Shown here: positions 28,009 to 37,324 of the stretch, piece by piece | Position numbering within the stretch: position 1 is the first letter of the stretch | How the letters are laid out: the number at the start of each line of letters is the position of its first letter | Assembly: GCA_946557785.1 (NCBI GenBank) | Contig: CAMNTH010000001.1 | Span: 186,001 to 250,000, forward strand | Direction: 5' to 3' | Length of the DNA: 64,000 nucleotides | Source of the DNA: an uncultured Blautia sp. | Lineage (GTDB): Bacteria; Bacillota; Clostridia; Lachnospirales; Lachnospiraceae | Notes under the pieces: model-generated | Told to the model about the DNA's origin: nothing | Seen by the model: the letters and a program-made list of their open reading frames with translations, nothing else | The model's database searches: none | Translations under genes and position numbers: made by a program

Positions 28009-28584
28009 TTATCCACTCCTCCTTTCTGATTGACTGCCAGTAGTAAGCTTCGGCAGGTTCCGGACAGAGAATTGTTCACAAGGACGCTCTGTTACCAAAA
28101 GCTGTTTCAGCATAGCTTTGGCGCGGTATAGCTGGGTTTGGATTGTTTTTGTATTTTTTCCTTCTCTTCGTGCAATTTCTGTAACCGTAAGCTCATGGCA
28201 GAAATGGGAAATGGCTATTTCACGGTAGGGGCTGCGGAGCTGCCTGCAAAGTTCCAAAATATGGCGGTCCGAATCATTATTAAGATACGCATCCTCAGGA
28301 GAAGGATTTCGATCAGGTAATTTGGCAAAACAGGTTTCCTCTGCGGGAAGTGTTTTTCTGCCTGCTGCTTTTAGAAAATCCAGGCATTTGCGCACGGCAA
28401 TTTTGCTTAGCCAGGCTTTTTCATATGTTCCGTCAAAATGGGAGAGATTCTTATAGGCTGATAAAAATACTTCCTGGGTTAGGTCTTCTGCATCAAAGGG
28501 GTTGCCTACGGATTTCAGGCATATGGAATAAACCAGATTTTGATATTGTACGATCAAATATTCTAAGTATTGTTCTGGTGTAAT
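28009..28584 (-). CDS. ECF sigma-70 family factor; likely ATT start (TTG 28557 in supplied track)
   Basis: DAEDLTQEVFLSAYKNL region 2, region 4 LTVTEIARREGKNTKTIQTQLYRAKAML; SD aaaggggg 8 nt upstream of ATT at 28584-28582. Confidence 0.85.
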   Translation of the reverse strand: MTPEQYLEYLIVQYQNLVYSICLKSVGNPFDAEDLTQEVFLSAYKNLSHFDGTYEKAWLSKIAVRKCLDFLKAAGRKTLPAEETCFAKLPDRNPSPEDAYLNNDSDRHILELCRQLRSPYREIAISHFCHELTVTEIARREGKNTKTIQTQLYRAKAMLKQLLVTERPCEQFSVRNLPKLTTGSQSERRSG

Positions 28585-28679
28585 GCTATCAGCCCCCTTT
28601 CTCTACCCATTCACTTATTAATTATAACGCAGCTCTTTATGAAATTACTTCAGTTATTTTTTATTTTTGTAAATTTTTT

Positions 28680-28708
28680 TTGCGAAACCATTGAGAATAG
28701 TCTATACT
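28680..28708 (+). promoter_or_regulatory. Promoter upstream of alaX
   Basis: TTGCGA-N17-TATACT. Confidence 0.5.
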
Positions 28709-28743
28709 GTTACCAGAAAATATAAAAGAAGTGCAGGAGAGGC

Positions 28744-29919
28744 ATGGGAATGATAGAAACAGAGCGTCTTTATTACAATGATGTATATAAAAAGGAATTT
28801 ACTGCAGTGGTTTTGGAATGCAGGGAGGAAAAAAAGGGATACCATATTCTTTTGGACAGAAGTGCATTTTATCCTGAAGGGGGAGGACAGCCAAGCGATA
28901 TAGGATTTTTGGATGGTACAGAGGTTTTTGAAGTTCATGAAAAAAATGGTGAATTGCTTCACTATACAAGAGAATCCCTGGAAGCGGGAACAGAGGTTAC
29001 CGGAAAGATTGACTGGGAACGGCGGTTTGACCTGATGCAGCAGCATTCCGGCGAACATATGGTCAGCGGATTGATTCATGAGGCATTTGGATATGACAAT
29101 GTGGGATTCCACATGGGAAGCGATGTAATCACCATTGATTTTAACGGGATGCTGGATGATAGCCAGATTGGGGAAATTGAAAGAAAGGTGAATGCAAAGA
29201 TCTGGCAGGATGCTCAGGTGGAAATTTCCTATCCAAGTCCGGAAAGATTAAAAGAGATTGGATATAGAAGTAAAAAAGAACTGACAGGTGCAGTGCGCAT
29301 CGTAACCTTTCCGGGGACGGATATTTGTGCCTGCTGCGGCACTCATGTAACCCATACAGGAGAAATCGGCATGGTGAAGCTTTTGTCAGCAGTAAAATTC
29401 CATGATGGTGTAAGAATGGAGATGATTGCAGGCAGAAGAGTTTTGGAATATCTTAATAGGGTGAATGAACAGAACCGTCAGATATCGGTTCGCCTGTCAG
29501 CAAAGCCGACTCAGACGGCTGCTGCGGTCAGCCGCTTGTGGGAGGAGAATTTCAGGCTGAAAGGTTTGACCAGCCGGATGGAGGAAGAGATTTTTGCAAA
29601 TGAAGCTTCCAGATGGAAGGGAAAAGGAGATGTACTTTTGTTCCGGGAAGGCCTTGAATCGGACAGCGTGCGAAGACTGACAGATGCAGTTACCCAAAGC
29701 TGCGGTGGTCTTTGTGCTGTTTTTTCAAAAAACCAGGATGGAAGCTATAAGTATGCAATGGGGCAGATAAATGGAAATCTTGTCAGCCTTACCAAGGAAA
29801 TGAACCAGACCCTTCAAGGCCGGGGCGGGGGGAAGCCTTATTTTGTGCAGGGCTCTGTTTGGGCGGATGAGAATGCAATCAGAGCTTTTTTTAAGGAAAT
29901 CATGGAGCAAAAGAGGTGA
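28744..29919 (+). CDS. Alanyl-tRNA editing protein (AlaX-L, DHHA1 domain)
   Basis: FYPEGGGQPSDIG, QQHSGEHMVSGLI, CCGTHVTHTGEIG. Confidence 0.93.
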   Translation: MGMIETERLYYNDVYKKEFTAVVLECREEKKGYHILLDRSAFYPEGGGQPSDIGFLDGTEVFEVHEKNGELLHYTRESLEAGTEVTGKIDWERRFDLMQQHSGEHMVSGLIHEAFGYDNVGFHMGSDVITIDFNGMLDDSQIGEIERKVNAKIWQDAQVEISYPSPERLKEIGYRSKKELTGAVRIVTFPGTDICACCGTHVTHTGEIGMVKLLSAVKFHDGVRMEMIAGRRVLEYLNRVNEQNRQISVRLSAKPTQTAAAVSRLWEENFRLKGLTSRMEEEIFANEASRWKGKGDVLLFREGLESDSVRRLTDAVTQSCGGLCAVFSKNQDGSYKYAMGQINGNLVSLTKEMNQTLQGRGGGKPYFVQGSVWADENAIRAFFKEIMEQKR

Positions 29920-29925
29920 AAAGGA

Positions 29926-30795
29926 ATGTTTGGTGAATGCCATGCCCATATGATAATGGATGGAGTAAATTATAGACAGGCTGTGGGGCTTCATGCAGAG
30001 CAGGTGCAGGAGGAAATGATCCACTGTCATCTACAAAAATATCAGGATATAGGGGTGGATTTTGTCAGGGATGGGGGAGATTCCTATGGTGTCTCCAAGC
30101 GGACAAAAGAGCTGGCGGCACAGTACGCAGTGGATTATAGAACCCCGGTTTTTGCTATACACAAAGAGGGTCATTATGGTTCCATTGTGGGAAAAAGCTT
30201 TAAAAATCTGAAGGAATTCCATGAAAGGGTGCTGGAGGCAAAAGAGGAAGGCGCTGATTTTATTAAGATTATGACTACCGGATTGATGGATTTTGCCAAT
30301 CATGGAGAAGTGACAGGAATGCCTTTGGAAGAGCAGACTGTGAAAGAAATGGTACATATTGCCCATGAGGAAGGTTTTGCGGTGATGAGCCATACCAATG
30401 GCGTATATGGAGTTCAGGCAGCTTTGAAAGCAGGTGTGGACAGTGTGGAGCATGGCAATTTTATGGATCAGGAGACTGTGCAGATGCTTGCCGAAAGTGA
30501 TGCGGTGTGGGTTCCAACACTGGTTACTGTGAGAAATCTTTTGGGCTGCGGAAGATTTGAGGATTCTGTGATCCAATCCATTATGATCCAGGGAGAGCGG
30601 AATTTAAGGCTTGCATACAAGCTGGGCGCAAAGGTAGCTCTTGGAAGCGATGCAGGAGCATATCAGGTTTACCACGGCAAAGGAATCCAGGATGAACTGG
30701 CAGCTTTTAGGCAGATTCTGGGAGATGGAGAGGATGTATATTCCTGGCTGAAGGCAGGAGAAGATTTTATTAAAAAGAGATTTCAGCGAGTTTAA
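29926..30795 (+). CDS. Amidohydrolase family protein
   Basis: GECHAHMIMDG, VMSHTNGVYGVQAALKAGVDSVEHGNFMD, ALGSDAGAY. Confidence 0.88.
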   Translation: MFGECHAHMIMDGVNYRQAVGLHAEQVQEEMIHCHLQKYQDIGVDFVRDGGDSYGVSKRTKELAAQYAVDYRTPVFAIHKEGHYGSIVGKSFKNLKEFHERVLEAKEEGADFIKIMTTGLMDFANHGEVTGMPLEEQTVKEMVHIAHEEGFAVMSHTNGVYGVQAALKAGVDSVEHGNFMDQETVQMLAESDAVWVPTLVTVRNLLGCGRFEDSVIQSIMIQGERNLRLAYKLGAKVALGSDAGAYQVYHGKGIQDELAAFRQILGDGEDVYSWLKAGEDFIKKRFQRV

Positions 30796-30797
30796 AA

Positions 30798-30843
30798 AAC
30801 AGCATCCGGGAACCAACATGGCGTTTCTTTGGATGCTGTTTTT
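30798..30843. terminator. Bidirectional terminator between convergent genes
   Basis: AACAGCATCC...GGATGCTGTTTTT. Confidence 0.7.
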
Positions 30844-30855
30844 CATATCGTATTC

Positions 30856-31977
30856 TTATGCGTCTTCGATTTTCAGAGAGGAATAAATGTTGGATTTCGG
30901 GGATGCAGCCGGATTGAAAGTGATCCGTATCCGGCATCCTTCTTCTAGGCTGCCTGTAGAGGCATCCCGGGCCTTAGCGGTATTGAAGGTAAGAACTGCC
31001 TCATCGTCCGTACGCAGGGTTACCGTATTTGCAGTCCTGCCCACGACAGTGCCTGTAACCTGGAAGGAGATATGGGAATCCCTTTGGGATTCAGGATTTT
31101 CCCCCGTTATTCCGTTGATCGTTATTTCCTCAAGCGTAGTTCCATTAAATTCACCAGTATACGAAACCGTGACATGAGAGCCTTCCGTAATTCCTCCTGG
31201 AAAGTAGCTTGGAACAGAGGAAAGATCCAGCTTTAGCGGATCACTGATGCCTTCCAAAGAAACCTGGAGAATGTTTCCGGATATATTGTTTATTACACAG
31301 AAAAGCTTATTTTCCGGGGATTGATTTTCTTCCGGAGGGGGTGTGGGGGTTGGCTTTGGAACTTTGAAAGGTTCTGCATCAGAAATACTAAGTACTTTCA
31401 GATGACCTGCAGGGATTTTATTGGAGGAATCCTCAGCTAGTTTGCCTTTATAGTGAAGATAAACCCCGGCGCCTGTTTTGATGCCGTTTTGATAATACTG
31501 TTTTGTACCGGTGCTAGGGAAGGTGACGGTGAGACCCTTTTTGGACTTGATGGTAATGGTGTTCAACGTTAAATCCAATACGGTTCCCTGGATGGTATGA
31601 TCCTTTAATTTGGACTTTTTGTGATATTCATCTACCACTTTCAGGGCTTTGACAGCACTGGTATCTGCCTCACCAAGCTGACCTTCATAAATGACGCTGA
31701 TCTCATCCCCTGTGATCATTCCCTGTGCACATTCCAGGGAGGCCTGTGAAACATCAAAAACATACTGCTGATCTTCTGACTGAATACTTACCTGGCTTCC
31801 GTTAAAGTCTATCAGGGTTCCCCGCAATTCATCTATATAAACCCGGGGCTTATCCGGTGCAGCTTCCTGTACCGTATCTCCGGCAGAAACAAAACGTTCC
31901 AGGACTTCACCAAAACTGCATCCAGCCATGGAAATGGTGAAGCATAAACAAATGCATAGGATAAACATTTTTTTCAT
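30856..31977 (-). CDS. Hypothetical lipoprotein with repeated beta-rich domains
   Basis: MKKMFILCICLCFTISMAGCSF lipobox; repeated units of type V.D...NT.TI.S..G. Confidence 0.75.
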   Translation of the reverse strand: MKKMFILCICLCFTISMAGCSFGEVLERFVSAGDTVQEAAPDKPRVYIDELRGTLIDFNGSQVSIQSEDQQYVFDVSQASLECAQGMITGDEISVIYEGQLGEADTSAVKALKVVDEYHKKSKLKDHTIQGTVLDLTLNTITIKSKKGLTVTFPSTGTKQYYQNGIKTGAGVYLHYKGKLAEDSSNKIPAGHLKVLSISDAEPFKVPKPTPTPPPEENQSPENKLFCVINNISGNILQVSLEGISDPLKLDLSSVPSYFPGGITEGSHVTVSYTGEFNGTTLEEITINGITGENPESQRDSHISFQVTGTVVGRTANTVTLRTDDEAVLTFNTAKARDASTGSLEEGCRIRITFNPAASPKSNIYSSLKIEDA

Positions 31978-32028
31978 TGATAACCTCCGGCAGCATATGA
32001 AAATCACCGGAAACCAATAAAAGGAAGC

Positions 32029-32223
32029 CTATTTCGTAAAGTCCTCATTAGTATCAGGAACAGGGATAAAATCAAAAATTTCCCTATAAGCATCCCATTC
32101 TCTCCGGCTGTCTGCCCCATTTGGCATCAGACCGGTGCATTCTGTACATGCGTTTGTATCCAGGTAATTTTCGTAAGAAATATTGTATGGGTTTTCTTTT
32201 TTTTCAGTGTCCTTTTCGCTCAT
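32029..32223 (-). CDS. Small conserved-looking protein with CTECTGL motif
   Basis: 64 aa; SD ggagg upstream of ATG; NACTECTGLMPNGADSRREWDAYREIFDF. Confidence 0.6.
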   Translation of the reverse strand: MSEKDTEKKENPYNISYENYLDTNACTECTGLMPNGADSRREWDAYREIFDFIPVPDTNEDFTK

Positions 32224-32380
32224 AATACTCCTCCTTTAAACTTGAAAATAGTTTTCAGAGAATAGTATATGAAAAAGGAACGGCAGCTATACACAGCTGC
32301 TTTTAGTATTATATCAAAAGTATACCAAAAAGCTGTAATAATTTCTATTCATTTTCAGGCTCGAATTACCAAAAAAACTA

Positions 32381-32408
32381 TTGAAATTTGTAGAATATAT
32401 GCTATAAT
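32381..32408 (+). promoter_or_regulatory. Promoter of riboswitch-folT transcript
   Basis: TTGAAA-N16-TATAAT. Confidence 0.75.
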
Positions 32409-32424
32409 CTGCTTAAATAAATAA

Positions 32425-32537
32425 TAGCGAAGTAGGAATTTATGCGTTAAGTGTTCACTGGCTGGGGAGTCGCCGTGAAACGAAAAGACCGCAGATTTAA
32501 GAAACGGCTTACGATATATTTTCCGCACCCGTTGCTA
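32425..32537 (+). promoter_or_regulatory. Tetrahydrofolate (THF)-riboswitch-like leader
   Basis: GCGTTAAGTG-stem-ACGAAA core, closing helix TAGCGA/TTGCTA; precedes folate-type ECF transporter gene. Confidence 0.7.
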
Positions 32538-32622
32538 CATATGAGGACATCTCATAATGTGGAGGGATTATTATTTATCAGTAACTACTCTATTATTAAA
32601 ACATTATGGAGGTGTTTTTATT

Positions 32623-33192
32623 ATGCAAAAAAATAATTACAAAACCTATTGGAATGTAAAAACCCTGGTATTTATGGGCCTTTTAGTTGCCATGCAGCTG
32701 GTACTGGGCAGAGTTTTAGTGCTTGACCTGGGACCGAACCGTGTTACCGTAAGCAGTGTCTGCACCATCCTTGCGGGCTTGTGGCTGGGGCCTGTGGCCG
32801 GCGGCGTATGCGGCCTGTGCGCTGATATTATAGGCTGCTTTATTAAGGGATATGCAGTAAATCCGCTGATTACAGTAGCAGCCATTCTTTGGGGCGTACT
32901 GCCTGGATTGATTAAGCCTATGTATATCCAAAAAGGTAAACTGGGAAAGACTGTGGGGATCTGTATTTCTGTGGTTCTGACCGGTGCAGCAAGCTCTCTT
33001 GTATTTACAACAGCAGGTCTAGTTCTGCTCCTGGGATATAATTTCTATGCCATTATGCCAGGCAGACTGCTGCAGTTTGTATTCATGGTGCCGGTTTACT
33101 GTATACTTACCTGCCTTTTGTATTTCAGCCCTGTGACCCGTCTGGTTGTAGGCTCTGTTGCATCGGAGGAGCTGGTTAAAAGGGCTGCTTGA
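32623..33192 (+). CDS. folT: ECF transporter S component, folate-type (FolT-like)
   Basis: Multi-TM; RVLVLDLGPNRVTVSSVCTILAGLWLGPVAGGVCGLCADIIG; THF-like riboswitch upstream. Confidence 0.82.
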   Translation: MQKNNYKTYWNVKTLVFMGLLVAMQLVLGRVLVLDLGPNRVTVSSVCTILAGLWLGPVAGGVCGLCADIIGCFIKGYAVNPLITVAAILWGVLPGLIKPMYIQKGKLGKTVGICISVVLTGAASSLVFTTAGLVLLLGYNFYAIMPGRLLQFVFMVPVYCILTCLLYFSPVTRLVVGSVASEELVKRAA

Positions 33193-33243
33193 TTTATAAC
33201 AAATTATGATAAAAATTGCATATTGAATGATTCCCCAATAAGT

Positions 33244-33292
33244 AAAAAAGCCCGAAGATATCTTCTTAAAGAAGGTCTTCCTGGGCTTTTTT
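33244..33292. terminator. Bidirectional terminator
   Basis: AAAAAAGCCCGAAGA...TCTTCctGGGCTTTTTT. Confidence 0.8.
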
Positions 33293-33322
33293 ATTATTCA
33301 CATTAGACTTTTTGTTATCCTT

Positions 33323-34093
33323 TCACAAATGTATCATATCCTGATTCTCAGGCTGAACCCGGAACCAGTATGTATAAAATTGGGAAAACCCCAGGGATTC
33401 ATAGAGCCGAAGGGCAGGAGTATTGCCTTCCACGACCTGCAGATAGGCATTCTGGGCGCCTCTTTTCATGCCTTCCTTCAAAAGGCCGGTACATATTTGT
33501 CGGGCAAAACCATATCCCCTGTAGTCTTCCCGTACATGGATGGCGTAGATACCAATGTAATCCCGGTCAAGAATACCAAGACCTGTGGCAATAATCTGTC
33601 CGTTTTTCTGGACAGAGGCGCAGATGGTTTCCTTTGGGATTGCATGGTACATGGATGGTACCACTGCTTTGTGAATGGGATTAGTGGTTCCTTTCAGGGA
33701 AAAAAGACTTTCAATCCATTGATCCGGAATGCTGTCTGTGAACACCACATCCCTATACCGGGAATCAAGACGGGCTGCCAGGAGACACATGGTCATAACG
33801 TTTGTGGTATGCTGGATTTCGTAGCCGCGGTTTTCCAGCGTATAGTCGAAGTCCTGGGATATCAGGGGGCTGATCTTAAAAATGGCAGGTGTTCCAAGGC
33901 GCTTGTAAACATGCTCACAATAGGCAACTTTTTCTCTCCAGGGCAGCGTAGAAGTACCGAACTGCTCTACGCTGTTGGTGCGGTGCGTATAAAAATACGA
34001 AAAGCGCAGAATCCATCCGTCATAAAGCTCCATCTTGTGGGAAGGCCAGGCATTAAGAGACATATCTTCGATTTTTTTGATATTTGTTTCCAT
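33323..34093 (-). CDS. GNAT family N-acetyltransferase
   Basis: IYAIHVREDYRGYGFARQICTGLL, NAYLQVVEGNTPALRLYESLGF; start at METNIKK after SD aaaggag. Confidence 0.88.
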   Translation of the reverse strand: METNIKKIEDMSLNAWPSHKMELYDGWILRFSYFYTHRTNSVEQFGTSTLPWREKVAYCEHVYKRLGTPAIFKISPLISQDFDYTLENRGYEIQHTTNVMTMCLLAARLDSRYRDVVFTDSIPDQWIESLFSLKGTTNPIHKAVVPSMYHAIPKETICASVQKNGQIIATGLGILDRDYIGIYAIHVREDYRGYGFARQICTGLLKEGMKRGAQNAYLQVVEGNTPALRLYESLGFSQFYTYWFRVQPENQDMIHL

Positions 34094-34104
34094 GGTTTTC
34101 TCCT

Positions 34105-34257
34105 TTACATGCAAGAATTCAGGTGGTCAAAAAGCTTTTCTGCAAGAATTACATGTCCTGCGTCTGTAAGATGAATACCGTCTGTTGTGATGGTATGAAT
34201 GCCCAAAAGCCGGCTGCAGTCTGTGATACTGTCGCCTAAACAAAGCAAATGAGTCAT
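34105..34257 (-). pseudogene. Collapsed SGNH/GDSL hydrolase mini-ORF (50 aa)
   Basis: MTHLLCLGDSITDCSRLLGIHTITTDGIHLTDAGHVILAEKLFDHLNSCM joins the GDSIT block directly to the DGIHLTDAGH block. Confidence 0.75.
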
Positions 34258-34318
34258 TGGAAACCTTCGAAAGACAGAGTACGATATACAAATCCTGCCA
34301 TTATTTTTCTTAGAAGAT

Positions 34319-34347
34319 ACTTTATCACTGTAATGTGATTAGGTCAA
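34319..34347 (-). promoter_or_regulatory. Promoter for mini-ORF/GNAT genes, with internal dyad
   Basis: Minus strand TTGACC-N17-TAAAGT; ATCAC-tgtaat-GTGAT dyad at 34324-34339. Confidence 0.6.
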
Positions 34348-34404
34348 GAAAAAGATTTGTCGACAACAGTCGAAAAGAATTTCCAAGAAAATTGGAAAAA
34401 GGGA

Positions 34405-34433
34405 TGGACAAAAGGAACAATATGTCCTATAAT
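34405..34433 (+). promoter_or_regulatory. Promoter of Tad/Flp pilus operon
   Basis: TGGACA-N17-TATAAT. Confidence 0.75.
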
Positions 34434-34440
34434 GAGCTTC

Positions 34441-34496
34441 ACCAGAAATCATCTGGTATCCCAGCCGTCTAGTTCAGACGGGAAATCCCATGATAC
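34441..34496 (+). other. Structured 5' leader of Tad operon
   Basis: ACCAGA-aatca-TCTGGT hairpin; CCGTCT-agttc-AGACGG hairpin enclosed by TATC/GATA. Confidence 0.55.
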
Positions 34497-34617
34497 ATGA
34501 ATGATAAAATAATCAATAGAATACAGAGGCTTTTGGAATACATAAGAGAAAGTCAGGAGATTTGTTTACTGTATGCGGTTTATTGCTGTGCAGTACGAAA
34601 AGAAGGGCGGTGAAGCG

Positions 34618-35127
34618 ATGCTGCTGAATGTTGGTCTTCCGCTAACGATTGCGGGGACTGCCGTATTGATGGATCTTAGGATGGAGCGGGTAGAGAATGG
34701 ATGGATTCTGCTTTCTATGGCAGCAGCGTTTTTCTGGCGTATGCTGCAGGAAGGTCTTGGTGGAATTCCGGGTTTTATTCTGGGAATGCTTTTGCCCCTG
34801 GCGGCACTGGGAGGATTATTTTATTTTCGGATGCTGGGTCCCGGAGATATTAAGCTGTTCTGTGCCTTGGGCTGTGCGATGGGGCCTTCGGCCATTTGGA
34901 AATGTATAATCTGTTCATTTATGCTGGGAGCCGCTATTTCTTTTGCAATTCTGATCTTTTACAGTAGTTTCTTAACCAGGATCCGATATCTGATCCGCTA
35001 TTTCCACATTTTTTTCCGGACAGGAGAGGTCACGCCTTATTACATGAAAGGCATGACCCTGGAAAATTTTCACTTTACTGTACCTGTTTTTATGAGTGTC
35101 ATGCTTTATGCGGGAGGTGTCTATTGA
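34618..35127 (+). CDS. Prepilin peptidase (A24, TadV/CpaA-like)
   Basis: GPGDIKLFCALG catalytic motif, multi-TM. Confidence 0.85.
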   Translation: MLLNVGLPLTIAGTAVLMDLRMERVENGWILLSMAAAFFWRMLQEGLGGIPGFILGMLLPLAALGGLFYFRMLGPGDIKLFCALGCAMGPSAIWKCIICSFMLGAAISFAILIFYSSFLTRIRYLIRYFHIFFRTGEVTPYYMKGMTLENFHFTVPVFMSVMLYAGGVY

Positions 35128-36137
35128 GAAAAAACATTTTTGCGGTCTGTGATCTGGAGGTGGATTATGCCTATAATTTCATGGATTATCTAAATCAGAA
35201 GAAGAACATTCCATTTGAAATCCAGGCATTTACAAATGTGCAGAACCTGATTGCCTACGGAAAGGAGAATTATATTGAACTGCTGTTGATTTCCGGTAAG
35301 GCAATGTGCCGGGAAGTAAGGGAAATGGACATAGGGAAGATCATTATTCTTTCGGAGGGAGTACACTCCCCCGGACTTGATCAATTTCCCAGTGTTTATA
35401 AGTACCAGTCTTCTTCGGATGTGATACGTGAGGTGATGGCATGTTATGGGGAAGAGAAGGCTGTTCTTCCGGTCCAGTTTCCGGTATTGAAGAAGACTAC
35501 GGAAATACTGGGGGTGTATTCTCCATTGGGACGCTGCCTGAAGACCTCATTGGCCCTGACACTTGGGCAGGTGCTGGCGAAAGATCATGCGGTGCTTTAT
35601 CTGAATCTGGAAGAATACGCCGGGTTTGAAGAATTAATGGGAAAAGGATTTGATCACAATTTAAGCGACCTTTTGTATTATGTACGTCAGGAGAGCCAGA
35701 ATCTGACAGTCAGGATGAACAGTATGATACAGACCATTAATAACCTTGACTATATTCCTCCGGTACAGACTCCCTCAGACATTCTGGGGACACCATGGAA
35801 AGATTGGGAGAGACTTCTTGACGAGCTTGTGATGCACAGTTCCTATGAAGTGATCGTGCTGGATATTGGGAATGGGATTGAAGAGTTATTCCAGCTGCTG
35901 AATCGGTGCAGGAGAGTCTATATGCCGGTTCTGAATGATGCGGTATCTGTCTGCAAGATGGCACAGTTCGAGAATCTTCTTCGGATATGGGATTATCCGC
36001 AGGTGCTTTCAAAAACAGTAAAGGTTCGGCTTCCTTTCCATGTGGGACCAGCGTCTCCTGAAAAATATGCAGAACAGCTCCCCTGGAGTGAGCTTGGCGA
36101 TTATGTAAGAGATTTACTGAGAAAGGATATAGAATGA
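35124..36137 (+). CDS. TadZ/CpaE-like pilus assembly ATPase-domain protein
   Basis: GVYSPLGRCLKTSLALTLGQVLA deviant-Walker-like region; position in tad cluster; TTG start overlapping upstream stop. Confidence 0.75.
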   Translation: MRKNIFAVCDLEVDYAYNFMDYLNQKKNIPFEIQAFTNVQNLIAYGKENYIELLLISGKAMCREVREMDIGKIIILSEGVHSPGLDQFPSVYKYQSSSDVIREVMACYGEEKAVLPVQFPVLKKTTEILGVYSPLGRCLKTSLALTLGQVLAKDHAVLYLNLEEYAGFEELMGKGFDHNLSDLLYYVRQESQNLTVRMNSMIQTINNLDYIPPVQTPSDILGTPWKDWERLLDELVMHSSYEVIVLDIGNGIEELFQLLNRCRRVYMPVLNDAVSVCKMAQFENLLRIWDYPQVLSKTVKVRLPFHVGPASPEKYAEQLPWSELGDYVRDLLRKDIE

Positions 36138-37324
36138 GCAGAGAGAATTTTCGAAGGATGAGAGGTCTTTTAATGGAAAAATTGGATCTATCCAGAGAAT
36201 TAAGTGACGGGGAAATCCTGGAGACCATTGATGAGCTGATTTTGAATCATATGCGGGAAGCATGCACCTCTCTAAAGGAAAAGGTGGAGCTTCGCCAGGA
36301 ATTGTTTTATTCAGTCCGGAAGCTGGATGTGCTTCAGGAATTGATTGAAGACAATTCCGTAACGGAGATTATGGTAAACGGACCGGAGGCCATCTTTGTA
36401 GAACGGGGCGGCAAATTAGCACGATGGAACAAAAGCTTTACATCCAGAGAAAAGCTGGAAGATGTCATTCAGCAGATCGTGGGTAAATGCAACAGGGTGG
36501 TAAATGAATCAATGCCCATCGTAGACGCCAGACTGGAAGGGGGAGCCAGAGTAAATGCCGTGATTGCTCCAGTGGCCTTAAACGGCCCGATCCTGACCAT
36601 CCGGAGATTTCCGGATGATCCCATTACCATGGAAAAGCTGATTTCTCTCGGCAGCCTGCCCGGAGAATGTGCGGAATTTCTGGCAGTGCTTGTGCGTGCC
36701 AGATACAGCATGGTGATCGGAGGCGGAACCGGCAGCGGCAAAACAACATTTCTGGGTGCATTGTCTAATTACATACCAAAAGATGAGCGGGTGATCACCA
36801 TTGAGGATAATGCAGAACTGAAGATACAGGGGATTGATAATCTGGTGCGGCTGGAGGCTAAGATGGCCAACATGGAAGGGGCGGCATCGGTAAATATCAG
36901 GGATTTGATCAAGACGGCCCTTCGCATGAGACCGGACAGAATTATTGTGGGAGAGGTGAGAGGCGGGGAGGCAGTGGATATGCTGCAGGCGCTGAATACA
37001 GGCCATGACGGTTCCCTCTCAACCGCTCATGCCAATTCTGCAAGTGATATGCTAAGCAGATTGGAGACTATGACCCTGATGGGAATTGATCTTCCCCTGG
37101 AAGCGATCAGAAGACAGATTGCTTCCGGAGTGGACATTCTGATTCATCTGGGAAGAATGCGGGATAAGTCCAGAAAGGTGCTTGAGATTACGGAGGTCTG
37201 CGGAATGGAGAACATGGAAATTAAGATTCAGACGCTTTACCGGTGGCAGGAAGGAGGGGGACTTGTAAAGATGGCGTCCCTTGTCAACCGTGAGAAGCTG
37301 GAACGGGCAGGGGTTACCATATGA
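36134..37324 (+). CDS. tadA: TadA/CpaF-type secretion ATPase
   Basis: VIGGGTGSGKTTFLGALSNYIP, GEVRGGEAVDMLQALNTGHDGSLSTAHAN. Confidence 0.95.
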   Translation: MSRENFRRMRGLLMEKLDLSRELSDGEILETIDELILNHMREACTSLKEKVELRQELFYSVRKLDVLQELIEDNSVTEIMVNGPEAIFVERGGKLARWNKSFTSREKLEDVIQQIVGKCNRVVNESMPIVDARLEGGARVNAVIAPVALNGPILTIRRFPDDPITMEKLISLGSLPGECAEFLAVLVRARYSMVIGGGTGSGKTTFLGALSNYIPKDERVITIEDNAELKIQGIDNLVRLEAKMANMEGAASVNIRDLIKTALRMRPDRIIVGEVRGGEAVDMLQALNTGHDGSLSTAHANSASDMLSRLETMTLMGIDLPLEAIRRQIASGVDILIHLGRMRDKSRKVLEITEVCGMENMEIKIQTLYRWQEGGGLVKMASLVNREKLERAGVTI

